A stretch of DNA of 64,000 bases from Algibacter lectus (GTDB lineage: Bacteria > Bacteroidota > Bacteroidia > Flavobacteriales > Flavobacteriaceae): the NCBI RefSeq assembly GCF_900112395.1, contig NZ_FOLN01000006.1, positions 248,001-312,000 of the forward strand. Reading direction: 5' to 3'. Below the pieces are notes generated by a model. The model made no database searches and was not told where the DNA came from. It saw only the letters and a program-made list of their open reading frames with translations. Below are positions 9,219 to 18,286 of this stretch, piece after piece (within the stretch, counting starts at the first letter, position 1; every line of letters starts with the position of its first letter). A program made the position numbers and the translations under genes.

Positions 9219-10166
9219 TTATTTTTTTTTAGAATAGTTTAAGAGAACGTATCCTTTACCAGAAATATAACTACATACTAAGGATATACAAAAAGACATA
9301 AATTTTAAAATTCTTTTATGCTTAAAAACAGCATATAATAAATTAGCTTTATGTGGAACATTCTTTTTTAAAACTGACAAATCATAAGCTCTACTCATTG
9401 CCATACTTAGCAAATAATTCAATTCTGTATTAGTCGCTTTTGACTCAATTTCAAAAAAAGTTATAAAGTAAACTAAATATTTATTTAGCGCATAATCACA
9501 AGCACTTTTGGATTGCTTTTGCTGTATTGAATTATTATGAACTCTACGTTTAGCCAAAACATTATTTAAAAAGAGTCCAACAAGATTTTGTTGTAAATAC
9601 TTACAGAAAAAATTATACTCCTGACCTGATTTTAAAATTTCATTAAATCTTACATTTTCTAAAAAATCCCTTTTAGAAAAAAAATCTAAGGTACACCATA
9701 CAATCTTTTGTGTTACAAAATTAACTGCATTAATTTGATGTAGATTGTTATCAACATTAAACATTGGCTTTTCGTTGTCTTTCAAATCAAAATCATTTGA
9801 TTTTGAAAATAAAAAATCAGCATTCGACAACAAAATATGCTTGATTTTTAAATCGATAAAATGTATTGTCATAATATCATCATCGTCAAACCAGTTAATA
9901 AACTCTCCCTTACTTAACTCAAAACCGTAGTTCCTACATGCATTCGCTCCTTTTTTTCTATTGCATGGTCTTTTGTAATATTTAAAACGCTGGTCCTGTT
10001 CACAATAATTATTTACAATTACAGACGTATCGTCTATACTTCCATCGTCTACCACAATACACTCCCAATTAGTATAGGTTTGTGCTAAAATACTATCTAA
10101 AGTTTCACCAATTAGATGTGCTCTATTATAGGTTGGTATTATTATGGAAACTAGAGGTAAGGACAT
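9219..10166 (-). CDS. GT2 family glycosyltransferase
   Basis: The 315-residue product has LVSIIIPTYNRAHLIGETL, AQTYTNWECIVVDDGS and the acidic cluster FDDDD at residues 93-97. The N-terminal half is closely related to the genes at 3054 and 4001, while the C-terminal acceptor half is distinct. It begins two bases after the GT4 gene at 10169 ends. It is one of several presumed repeat-unit assembly enzymes. Confidence 0.88.
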   Translation of the reverse strand: MSLPLVSIIIPTYNRAHLIGETLDSILAQTYTNWECIVVDDGSIDDTSVIVNNYCEQDQRFKYYKRPCNRKKGANACRNYGFELSKGEFINWFDDDDIMTIHFIDLKIKHILLSNADFLFSKSNDFDLKDNEKPMFNVDNNLHQINAVNFVTQKIVWCTLDFFSKRDFLENVRFNEILKSGQEYNFFCKYLQQNLVGLFLNNVLAKRRVHNNSIQQKQSKSACDYALNKYLVYFITFFEIESKATNTELNYLLSMAMSRAYDLSVLKKNVPHKANLLYAVFKHKRILKFMSFCISLVCSYISGKGYVLLNYSKKK

Positions 10167-10168
10167 GG

Positions 10169-11272
10169 TTATGGATTTACGCTATCTGATAGAATTATAT
10201 TCAATTGTTTAATATGTCTATTCATGGAAAAATTGGAAAGAATATTTTGTTTTCCATTATTTCCAAGCGTTTTAGCTAAATCAATGTCATCCAACAAACT
10301 AATCATAGCTTCAGTCATACCAGAAACATCATGCTCATGGACCAAGAGACCTGTTTTATTATTTATTATTACATCCGAGATACCTGCGTGATAAGTGGAG
10401 ATTACGGGTAAACCAGCTACACTTGCTTCTAAAATGGATAAAGGTGTACCTTCCATATCTCCATTTAAAGCTGTAACAGAATGCTGTACATAAGCTAAAC
10501 TTTCTTCTAATAACGTGGTATATTTTTGAGGAGTAACCACTCCTAATAACCTAATATTATCTTGTAAATTATAATAAGCTATTAAATTTTTACAAGTATT
10601 ATATAACTCGCCACTTCCACCAATTAAAAGCTGTGCCTTTTTATGGGTTTTAATTACATCTTTAAATGCAAGAATTAAATAATAAGGCGCTTTTTTATCA
10701 GTAAACCTCCCTATTGAAATAAATTGTTTTTTAGAAAAAGTAGGTTGTACTTTTTCAAACAATGGATTAGGACCATACACGTTATAAAACAATTTGTCTT
10801 TAGGGCAACCTAAATCCAAAAGGTTATTAGACATTACTTGTGATACTGAAATTATTTTAGAGGCATATTTAAACACTTCTGAATAATTTTGACATTGTTC
10901 AATCACAAAATTAACACTTGCGTCGTACCCATGAAAATGAACTACAAACGGTATTTTAGACAGCTTTAAGACATCTAATATTTTAAATGCATGATTACCA
11001 TATTCAACTAAAATAACATCTATTTTATTCTTGTTAAAAGAGTCTATTAGCTGTTTATTATTTATATAACTGTAAGGTTTTTTAAAAATAGACCTATATA
11101 ATTTGTAAAATACTTTTTTTATTGGGTGACCTAATTTTTTTTCGGATTCTAGACAAACACCTCCTTTTTGACCATAGTAGTAATACACTTTGCCTTTCAA
11201 AAAGTTTTTATGAGCTTGTATAAAAGTTTCTGAATAAGGGTTTTGACTTGGAGAGAGTATAGCTATATTCAT
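10169..11272 (-). CDS. GT4 family glycosyltransferase
   Basis: The 367-residue product follows the GT-B plan: N-terminal domain with FVVHFHGYDASVN, linker, then a nucleotide-sugar domain with FISIGRFTDKKAPYYLI, LLIGGSGELY and the GT4 signature MEGTPLSILEASVAGLPVI. These motifs are those of retaining GT4 enzymes related to colanic-acid and lipopolysaccharide transferases. It is directly adjacent (no spacer) to the methyltransferase at 11273. Specific sugar not predictable. Confidence 0.9.
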   Translation of the reverse strand: MNIAILSPSQNPYSETFIQAHKNFLKGKVYYYYGQKGGVCLESEKKLGHPIKKVFYKLYRSIFKKPYSYINNKQLIDSFNKNKIDVILVEYGNHAFKILDVLKLSKIPFVVHFHGYDASVNFVIEQCQNYSEVFKYASKIISVSQVMSNNLLDLGCPKDKLFYNVYGPNPLFEKVQPTFSKKQFISIGRFTDKKAPYYLILAFKDVIKTHKKAQLLIGGSGELYNTCKNLIAYYNLQDNIRLLGVVTPQKYTTLLEESLAYVQHSVTALNGDMEGTPLSILEASVAGLPVISTYHAGISDVIINNKTGLLVHEHDVSGMTEAMISLLDDIDLAKTLGNNGKQNILSNFSMNRHIKQLNIILSDSVNP

Positions 11273-11977
11273 TTATTTAGTTTTTGCAATTCCATATAAC
11301 CCAGTAATCATCTGTCCATCCACAAAATTTACATTTATATTTTTATCTAGTTTTATTAAATATTTAATAATAGGTTTTAAAATGTATGATAAAATTTTTC
11401 TTTTTTTCTGAGATATCTGACTTCTTCTTACCCATAATCCTAACATCTGAGCCATACTTGCATGCCAACCACCTGTAGCGTTAATTTGAATTGATGTAAA
11501 TCCTGAATTTTCCAAATGTCTTTTTAGAGCGAAAGGTGTGTATCTATATTCGTCATGAGGGGTTTCGTGTAGATTCCATAAAAAAGGTACTGTAAAGAAA
11601 AATACGCCATCAGGCTTTAAAACGCGATTGACTTCTTTTAAAATGACTTCAGGATTTGGACAATGCTCTAAAACTTCAGTACCAAAAGCACAATCAAAAC
11701 TATTGTCTTCAAAAGGCATTACTTGTCCATCCCATAAAAAGTCTGGCTTAATCTTTTGATCGTAAACTATTGCAGTATCTATATCTAAACCTACATACTT
11801 TGTAACTGCAGAGTTATCCAAAATATAATGCTTATAAGGCATTTTACCACAACCGATATCTAGCAAATCACCATTAAACATTGGTAAATGGTGATTTAAA
11901 TATTTAAAAATAGAAGTCCTAATATAATATGTATCTAAATTATTATAAGTTAACTTAATATCTACAAAATCAGCCAT
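11273..11977 (-). CDS. Class I SAM-dependent methyltransferase
   Basis: The 234-residue product has SAM motif I (GDLLDIGCGKMPYKHY, about residues 36-51), the acidic motif II (YVGLDID) and a motif IV/V region DNSFDCAFGTEVLEHCPNPE typical of Methyltransf_11 proteins. The segment ETPHDEYRYTPFALKRHLE is common in methyltransferases found with cell-surface glycan genes. It sits between the GT4 and TylF-like genes. It may methylate a sugar or the chain terminus; the target is not evident. Confidence 0.85.
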   Translation of the reverse strand: MADFVDIKLTYNNLDTYYIRTSIFKYLNHHLPMFNGDLLDIGCGKMPYKHYILDNSAVTKYVGLDIDTAIVYDQKIKPDFLWDGQVMPFEDNSFDCAFGTEVLEHCPNPEVILKEVNRVLKPDGVFFFTVPFLWNLHETPHDEYRYTPFALKRHLENSGFTSIQINATGGWHASMAQMLGLWVRRSQISQKKRKILSYILKPIIKYLIKLDKNINVNFVDGQMITGLYGIAKTK

Positions 11978-11981
11978 TATA

Positions 11982-12746
11982 TTAAAATGTCTTAACGATT
12001 AATCTTCCTGTATAATCTATTCGACTTAAAAAAACAGTTAAATTGTTTTCCTTAATATATTCATCTACTGCTTTTTTACTGCCTTTCCAGTGTCCATAAT
12101 CGTCAATTATAACAATTCCTCCTTTGACTACTTTTGGGAAAAGTAATTCTAATTCAATTTTAGTAGATTCATACCAATCAGTATCTAGTCTTAAAATCGC
12201 AATTTTTTCAGGTTGCTTATCTTTTAATAAAGTATCTTCTACCTTACCTTTTATATAGGTTATTTTAGAAGTGGGATAATTAGACAAACACATTGTTTTC
12301 TTTACTTCTTCAAGACCTGAATAAGCCCAAACCCATGACGTTTTTTTATCTTCTTTATGAAGCCTATCTTTTGCTTTTCTACCTTGTAAATCTTGATCAA
12401 CATCTGTTGGCTCACTCATACCTTCAAAAGTATCATATAACCACAATTGTTTATCCTCTTTTTTTAAACTATGCAATAACGATGCTACAGCTAATGTGCT
12501 TCCGCCTTTCCACACACCACATTCAACATAATCACCTTCTAAATCATTATCAACAACATACTTAACAGCATCTAAAAGAACCTTAATTCTTTCTGGAGAT
12601 GTCATGGTATACGGTTTTACAGTATTTAAAATAGTAATATCTTGTTTGCTAAAGTCTGAATAAATATTGGTTTGCTCTGACAAACTCTCAACCTTCAATA
12701 TCCTTTTTATTATAGACTTTAATCTATGATTTATTTTTTTAATCAT
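11982..12746 (-). CDS. TylF/MycF family O-methyltransferase
   Basis: The 254-residue product matches the TylF (macrocin-O-methyltransferase) family: MTSPERIKVLLDAVKYV, the SAM motif DYVECGVWKGGSTLAVAS, YDTFEGMSEP, and the metal-binding region LRLDTDWYESTKIELE followed by GIVIIDDYGHWKG. The two Asp-rich stretches fit the Mg-binding site of these sugar O-methyltransferases. It lies between the Wzt-like ATPase and other transferases. In ABC-exported O-antigens a terminal methyl group can be the signal read by the Wzt C-terminal domain, so this or a neighbouring methyltransferase is a candidate chain-capping enzyme (inference). Confidence 0.88.
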   Translation of the reverse strand: MIKKINHRLKSIIKRILKVESLSEQTNIYSDFSKQDITILNTVKPYTMTSPERIKVLLDAVKYVVDNDLEGDYVECGVWKGGSTLAVASLLHSLKKEDKQLWLYDTFEGMSEPTDVDQDLQGRKAKDRLHKEDKKTSWVWAYSGLEEVKKTMCLSNYPTSKITYIKGKVEDTLLKDKQPEKIAILRLDTDWYESTKIELELLFPKVVKGGIVIIDDYGHWKGSKKAVDEYIKENNLTVFLSRIDYTGRLIVKTF

Positions 12747-14021
12747 TTACTGTTTATTAATTGACCAATCAGAATCTTCTATATATTTACATGTATTAGC
12801 TCTAAACTCAAACTCTCTGTAAATTTTAAACATTTCAATTTTAAAAGGACAAATATTTTCTATTATATCGTATCTATCTCCACCTGGAGGACCTGTAAAA
12901 TATACTTTTAAAGAATACTCACCCATATATAATCTAGCTTTTGGAATTATACATTTAAGTTTCCAAATACCAGGTTCTCGACACATTTCTTTCTCAGAAT
13001 CAAAAGTCCATAAATGAACAATTGGAGTTTCATGTTTATCTATAATTTGAAAACTTAATGAAGCTCCTTTTAAACTGAAAGGAATGTTCAAATCAAAACT
13101 AACCTCTAAAGGCTCTCCACAAATATGCACTTGACCTATATTACTAGTCTTTACAGATGCCTTAATTATATTCGGTTTGTCAGCTTTAGGTTTAGCTTCA
13201 TAAATATACTCTGAATTAATAGTATTATTATTTAAATAAAAATCTATACTATCTGCAGTTTCTCCATCAAAAATTATATTTCCTTTATCTAGAACGATAC
13301 AACGTTGTGTTAAACTTGATATGGATTGCATATTATGACTGACAAACAAAACTGTTCGTCCATCACCACGACTAATATCCTGCATTTTACCAATAGCCTT
13401 TTTTTGGAACTCGGCATCACCAACCGCTAACACCTCATCAATCACCAAAATCTCTGGTTCTAAAAATGCTGCTACTGCAAACGCTAATCGTACAGTCATA
13501 CCAGAGCTATAACGTTTAACTGGAGTATCTATATAACGCTGACAACCTGAAAACTCAATAATTTCATCAATTTTAGACGAAATTTCTTTTTTAGTCATTC
13601 CTAAAATAGCACCATTAAGATAGACGTTTTCACGTCCAGTCATTTCGCCATGAAATCCTGTACCTACTTCTAACAAAGACGCAATACGTCCTCTAGTTTT
13701 TATCTCTCCTGTTGTTGGTCCTGTAACCTTAGATAAAATTTTAAGCAAAGTTGATTTACCTGCGCCATTTTTCCCTATAATTCCTAAAACCTCACCACGT
13801 TCAACTTCAAAATTAATATCCTGTAAAGCCCATACATATTCTGACTGTCCTTTAGTACTACGATCATTACTCTCGCCTACTTTTAAATAGGGATCTGCTT
13901 TACCTCGTACTTTATGCCACCATCTATTTAAATCGTGACTGATGGTTCCTGTTCCGACTAATCCTAAACGGTATTGTTTAGAGATGTGTTCTGCTTTTAA
14001 AATAATGTCTTTTTCTTCCAT
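12747..14021 (-). CDS. Polysaccharide ABC exporter ATP-binding protein with Wzt-like C-terminal domain
   Basis: The 424-residue product has an ABC ATPase domain at about residues 5-250, with Walker A GKNGAGKSTLL, signature YSSGMTVRLAFAVAA, and Walker B EILVIDEVLAVGD. A further beta-rich region of about 150 residues follows (from about 270 to the end). Length and layout match Wzt of O-antigen exporters rather than short TagH-type ATPases. In Wzt the C-terminal domain binds the modified non-reducing end of the finished glycan. It overlaps nothing but is one base from the permease gene. Together they should move a lipid-linked polymer across the inner membrane. Confidence 0.92.
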   Translation of the reverse strand: MEEKDIILKAEHISKQYRLGLVGTGTISHDLNRWWHKVRGKADPYLKVGESNDRSTKGQSEYVWALQDINFEVERGEVLGIIGKNGAGKSTLLKILSKVTGPTTGEIKTRGRIASLLEVGTGFHGEMTGRENVYLNGAILGMTKKEISSKIDEIIEFSGCQRYIDTPVKRYSSGMTVRLAFAVAAFLEPEILVIDEVLAVGDAEFQKKAIGKMQDISRGDGRTVLFVSHNMQSISSLTQRCIVLDKGNIIFDGETADSIDFYLNNNTINSEYIYEAKPKADKPNIIKASVKTSNIGQVHICGEPLEVSFDLNIPFSLKGASLSFQIIDKHETPIVHLWTFDSEKEMCREPGIWKLKCIIPKARLYMGEYSLKVYFTGPPGGDRYDIIENICPFKIEMFKIYREFEFRANTCKYIEDSDWSINKQ

Positions 14022-14022
14022 A

Positions 14023-14901
14023 TTAAACAGTATCTATAAAAGACTTTTCGGTTTTATTAAATATAACTAGTCCTATTAAAAACAAGATAACACTTATAAC
14101 ACCTGCGTAAATAAAATTACTAAACGCAAAACTTCCAACGCCCAAAGTCATCTGTCTAAATAACTCTATAATGGTTGTCATTGGGTTATAGGCTACTAAC
14201 CATGAATATTCTGGCAATTTCTCTTTAAAATACGATAAGGGATACATCACTGCAGAACCATACATTAATAATTGTACTCCAAAACCTACCAAAAAGGTTA
14301 AATCACGATATTTAGTGGTCATTGAAGATATAATCATCCCTAAACCTAACCCTAATAAACCCATAAATAAAATTAGTATGGGTAATAGTATAATAGTCAG
14401 TTGTGGTAAGGCATTACTGGCTGCATCTGTAAAAAACACAAAGTAGATATAAAACGTAATAAAGACTAATAGCTGAATTCCGAATTTTATAAGATTAGAA
14501 AATACAATGGATAATGGTGTGATGACTCTAGGAAAGTACACCTTACCAAATATCCCTTGATTAGCCTTAAATGTATCACTAGTACCTGTTAAGCAAGAGC
14601 TAAAATAGTTCCAAGAGGTGATACCTGCTAAATTAAATAAAAAGGAAGGAATCCCATTACCTGTAGGTATAGCTGCTAGATTGTTAAATATTAGTGTGAA
14701 AATTACTGAGGTAAATAAGGGTTGTATAAAATACCATAAAGGCCCTAATATGGTTTGTTTATACTGTGTGATGATATCACGTTTTACAAATAAAAACAAT
14801 AAATCACGATACCTCCATATCTCTTTAAAATTAAGATTAATCAATTTTTTTTTAGGTGATATGGTGTATAACCAATCAGATTTAATAGGTTTACTTTCCA
14901 A
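14023..14901 (-). CDS. Polysaccharide ABC exporter permease (Wzm/TagG type)
   Basis: The 292-residue product is an ABC2-type membrane protein with about six hydrophobic segments. The N-terminal amphipathic stretch FKEIWRYRDLLFLFVKRDI, followed by YKQTILGPLWYFIQPL, is diagnostic of the Wzm/TagG/KpsM group. It pairs with the ATPase gene at 12747. It is predicted to form the channel for the undecaprenyl-linked glycan at the inner membrane. Confidence 0.93.
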   Translation of the reverse strand: MESKPIKSDWLYTISPKKKLINLNFKEIWRYRDLLFLFVKRDIITQYKQTILGPLWYFIQPLFTSVIFTLIFNNLAAIPTGNGIPSFLFNLAGITSWNYFSSCLTGTSDTFKANQGIFGKVYFPRVITPLSIVFSNLIKFGIQLLVFITFYIYFVFFTDAASNALPQLTIILLPILILFMGLLGLGLGMIISSMTTKYRDLTFLVGFGVQLLMYGSAVMYPLSYFKEKLPEYSWLVAYNPMTTIIELFRQMTLGVGSFAFSNFIYAGVISVILFLIGLVIFNKTEKSFIDTV

Positions 14902-14917
14902 ATTTATATTTTATTAT

Positions 14918-17368
14918 TTATTTAAAAGGATTAAAAAAACTAATTAGACTTTCAATAAAAGACACTTTGGTTTTAACTTCTTCATGATAACCATTCGCAT
15001 AGTTACCATAACCGTATCCATAACCATAGCCGTATCCATATTTCCCTTTTTGATCGTAACCATTATATAAAAAACTGATATTTTTAACTTCGCCTTTCTT
15101 ATACTTATCATTGATTAAAGTCAGCATCTCTTTTTTGGAATAATCCTGTCTAACAACATACAAGGATGCATCCGAATACCTCAATAACTCTATGGCATCT
15201 GCAACCAAACCAACCGGAGGTGTATCTAAAATAATATAATCATATTTCGATTTAAGTTCCTCCATTAAAGCCGTCATCTTTTTACTTATTAAAAGCTCTG
15301 ATGGATTCGGAGGTATAGGTCCAGAAGTGATAACATCCAAATTCTCAACCTTAGTAGCCTGAGTAACCTCCTTTAAATTTTTCTGACCTATCAAATAATT
15401 TACAGCACCAATATCATTTTGAATATTAAAATCTCCAAAAATTTTAGGCTTGCGCAAATCTAATCCCACTAAAACGGTTTTCTTTCCACTTAAAGCAAAT
15501 ACCGTTGCAATATTAATAGAACAAAACGTTTTACCCTCACCACTTACAGACGAGGTAATCATAACTGTTTTTGTACTATCGGCATCATGTTGCTTATACA
15601 TATACTGCAAACTCGACCGAATAGCCCGAAATGATTCTGCTACAGATGATTTAGGTTTTCTATGAACTGCCAAATTATTATCTAGAACATTCTTACCAAC
15701 TACACCTAATAAGGGTATAACACTTAGCCCCTCCAAAGATTGCGGTGAATGAATTTTTGTATCGAAAAATGTAACTAAAAAAGCTAACAATAAAGGTGGC
15801 AAAATGCCTCCAAACAAAGCAAACATATACCGAGAACTTAATTTCAAATCTATAGGTTGAGCACCTGTGTTTTTTGCTGAATCAATCCATAATATATCAG
15901 AGACGGTTGCAGATTTGATAATATCTGCTTCACCACGTTTAGATAAAAACAAATTATAAGTTTTTTCATTTAGTAAATATTGGCGCTCTATATCCAACAA
16001 ATTTTGCTGATCTCTCGGTAATCTACTAAATTGTTCCTTGACTGATAATATTTTAGAATTAATACTGTTAAAATCTCTATTAATACCGTTAGTAGTGGAA
16101 CTAATATTTTCTAACAACACCAACTTGATACTTTCTATTTGACTGTTTAAATCGTCAAAAATCGATGCTCCAGGTTTAACTGTTGCTTCGTATTTCGCTT
16201 TCTGAACAGATAAAGAGTTAATTTTAGATATATTAGATAAAATATTTCCATCATCAATACCTGCAACAGAAGGAGCGGGTAAATCTGTAAAACTTTGACT
16301 AGTTTGTAAATAAGACTTTAGGCTTGAGTAATATTCCTTTTTTCGATTAATCTCATCACGTTGTAATTCAAGATCAGCTAATTTAGATGAAAGTAATTCA
16401 CTTTCCTGATCAAGGCTATAAATTCCATTTTTAGAACGATAAGCATTTAAAGCATCTGCATTGCCTGTTAAAGAATCTTTGACACGACTCAATTGACTAT
16501 CAATAAATTTAATAGTATTCGTAACAAATTGATTTTTTCGAGCCAACTGTTCTTTAGTAACCACACGAACCGTTTCGTTAAGGTAGTCCTCGATTTTCTT
16601 AGTATTATTATCTACCATACTAAGGTTTATTATCGCAGAATTCCGAGGATTATTGACTGCTAACCGACCACGATATTGCGCTACGACAGCATCAAAGTTA
16701 CTAAACTGCAAAAAATAAGAATCTCCAGGTTTCACGAATTCATCCTCTAGCAAATCTATTCTGCCTTTTAAATATGGTAGATCAATTACCTCTCCTAATC
16801 TAAAATGTTTTGTAATCACACCAATAGGCACTGCTATTGTTTTAACTTTAAAATCAGAATACTTTTGAGCATAGGCTACATCAGATTCAAAATTAAGCTC
16901 TAGTTCTGCTTGATTATTCCCTAAAAAAGTGATTTTTGCAGGAATATTGATTAATTGAAAAGCTGATGTATCTATTACAAATTTAAATGGAACCTGTTTA
17001 TATACATCATCTTTCCTAAACCTAGACTGTTTTAAATACGTAACATAAAATTGAAGATTACTAACCACTTGCTCATGTAAACTTCTTGATTGTAAAGTAT
17101 TTATTAAAGTTTGTACTTTTCCTGAAACCCCTCCGTAATTAAAGGTTAAGTTTGTGCTAGAAGTAAACAATGGATTTTTATCATCTTCTATCGATATCTT
17201 TGTTGATAACCTGTAAGACTGCTGTTTTCTAATATTCTGTTGATAAACAACAAAAACACCTATACCAACACATAAAATAAAAAGCTTCCAATAGCTAAGT
17301 GCCTTAAATAAAAACGCCTTTATATCAAATGCTGGAGTAGAGTCTAAATCATCAAATTCTTCTTTCAT
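14918..17368 (-). CDS. Polysaccharide tyrosine autokinase/co-polymerase (Wzc-like)
   Basis: The 816-residue product has an N-terminal Wzz-type chain-length region between two membrane segments (about residues 27-45 and 510-530) with long coiled-coil periplasmic parts. A C-terminal BY-kinase domain follows: Walker A SSVSGEGKTFCSIN at about residues 601-614, then VLVGLDLRKPK (Walker A') and YDYIILDTPPVGLV (Walker B). The C-terminus has eight tyrosines between about residues 777 and 794, six of them in alternating YG units; such clusters are autophosphorylated in Wzc and control polymer length and export. It lies ten bases downstream of the export lipoprotein gene. It is typical of Wzx/Wzy or ABC loci in Bacteroidota. 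Confidence 0.93.
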   Translation of the reverse strand: MKEEFDDLDSTPAFDIKAFLFKALSYWKLFILCVGIGVFVVYQQNIRKQQSYRLSTKISIEDDKNPLFTSSTNLTFNYGGVSGKVQTLINTLQSRSLHEQVVSNLQFYVTYLKQSRFRKDDVYKQVPFKFVIDTSAFQLINIPAKITFLGNNQAELELNFESDVAYAQKYSDFKVKTIAVPIGVITKHFRLGEVIDLPYLKGRIDLLEDEFVKPGDSYFLQFSNFDAVVAQYRGRLAVNNPRNSAIINLSMVDNNTKKIEDYLNETVRVVTKEQLARKNQFVTNTIKFIDSQLSRVKDSLTGNADALNAYRSKNGIYSLDQESELLSSKLADLELQRDEINRKKEYYSSLKSYLQTSQSFTDLPAPSVAGIDDGNILSNISKINSLSVQKAKYEATVKPGASIFDDLNSQIESIKLVLLENISSTTNGINRDFNSINSKILSVKEQFSRLPRDQQNLLDIERQYLLNEKTYNLFLSKRGEADIIKSATVSDILWIDSAKNTGAQPIDLKLSSRYMFALFGGILPPLLLAFLVTFFDTKIHSPQSLEGLSVIPLLGVVGKNVLDNNLAVHRKPKSSVAESFRAIRSSLQYMYKQHDADSTKTVMITSSVSGEGKTFCSINIATVFALSGKKTVLVGLDLRKPKIFGDFNIQNDIGAVNYLIGQKNLKEVTQATKVENLDVITSGPIPPNPSELLISKKMTALMEELKSKYDYIILDTPPVGLVADAIELLRYSDASLYVVRQDYSKKEMLTLINDKYKKGEVKNISFLYNGYDQKGKYGYGYGYGYGYGNYANGYHEEVKTKVSFIESLISFFNPFK
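15005..15040 (-). repeat. Two 18-bp tandem units encoding the Tyr-Gly tail
   Basis: On the minus strand the YG-rich tail of the kinase is encoded by two copies of an 18-bp unit (TATGGATACGGYTATGGT) that differ at one base. Each unit encodes three YG pairs. Slippage here would change the tyrosine count in steps of three without shifting the frame. Confidence 0.8.
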
Positions 17369-17377
17369 ATTTCCGAA

Positions 17378-18181
17378 TTAAAGATTTTTAGCTAAGAAAT
17401 AAGTTGATATCACTACAGAAAAAATACTCGCTATTGTTGTTAAAGTTTGTGTAGCTGTTTGGCCTGCTCCTAAAGATTTACGTTTTAAAGGTTTAACCAA
17501 TATCATATCGTTAGGCTGTATATAATAGAATGGAGATTTCATAGCCGCTATATCTGTTAAATCAATATGATGAATTTTCTGTCCATCAGGGTATTGCCTT
17601 ATAACTAATATATCCTTTCGATCTCCAGTATCAAGAATATCCCCAGCATTTGCCAAAGCTTCAATTATATTCACTCTATCTTGAAACAAAGTCAATACAC
17701 CTCCACCTCCAACTTCACCGGTAACTGTATAACGTAATCCAGCCAATTTTACTGTAACAAAAATTTTAGAAACATCTTTTAGATACTTATCTAACAATGC
17801 TTTTTTAACTTCATCTTCAATTTCGTCAGTAGTATATCCCAAAACATTGATTTTATCCAAAATAGGAAATTCAATATTCCCATGTAAATCTACCGTAAAT
17901 CCACTAAAATATAAATTTTGAGAACTTCCTACACTACCACTTTGTTCTGTAGGCTGAAAGATTTCAACCAACTCTTTTAATTCGCTATCTGAAGATTTTA
18001 TATTAACACTCAAAATATCATTAATCTGCACCCTATAAGGCTTAGCCAATGCTTGTATTTGCAAAGAATCACTAATTACGGTTCCTTTATCTTGTAAATA
18101 GACAACGTCTTTATTTGTGATACAAGAAGTACTTACTAACGTAATTGCGAAAAGAGTAAAAAAAGCAAATTGTTTTAACAT
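17378..18181 (-). CDS. Polysaccharide biosynthesis/export outer-membrane lipoprotein (Wza-like)
   Basis: From the ATG at 18181-18179 the product is 267 residues: a short signal peptide (MLKQFAFFTLFAITLVSTSC) with a lipobox cysteine at residue 20, then a Poly_export domain (YRVQINDILSVNIKSSD), SLBB-like repeats (FTVTGEVGGGGV-type turn, here YTVTGEVGGGGVLTL) and a C-terminal hydrophobic segment. A GTG at 18202 would extend it by seven residues, but that GTG overlaps the -7 promoter box, so the ATG is the better start. It is the first gene of the operon and should form the outer-membrane exit with the kinase at 14918. Confidence 0.92.
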   Translation of the reverse strand: MLKQFAFFTLFAITLVSTSCITNKDVVYLQDKGTVISDSLQIQALAKPYRVQINDILSVNIKSSDSELKELVEIFQPTEQSGSVGSSQNLYFSGFTVDLHGNIEFPILDKINVLGYTTDEIEDEVKKALLDKYLKDVSKIFVTVKLAGLRYTVTGEVGGGGVLTLFQDRVNIIEALANAGDILDTGDRKDILVIRQYPDGQKIHHIDLTDIAAMKSPFYYIQPNDMILVKPLKRKSLGAGQTATQTLTTIASIFSVVISTYFLAKNL

Positions 18182-18201
18182 ATAGGCTAATAGATTAACC
18201 A

Positions 18202-18209
18202 CAAATATA
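18202..18209 (-). promoter_or_regulatory. Promoter -7 box of the polysaccharide operon
   Basis: The minus strand reads TATATTTG, a perfect match to the Bacteroidota -7 element TAnnTTTG. A TTTTA stretch lies 18 bases upstream, close to the weak -33 TTTG element. The start ATG of the export lipoprotein follows 20 bases downstream. No other promoter this good is seen before the next 18 kb of same-strand genes. Confidence 0.7.
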
Positions 18210-18286
18210 ACTTTTCACCGTGAAGAATAAAACTTATACCCTTTTTTTTGGTTTTTTAGACGTTCTTTGTAAAAAAACAAATAGAC

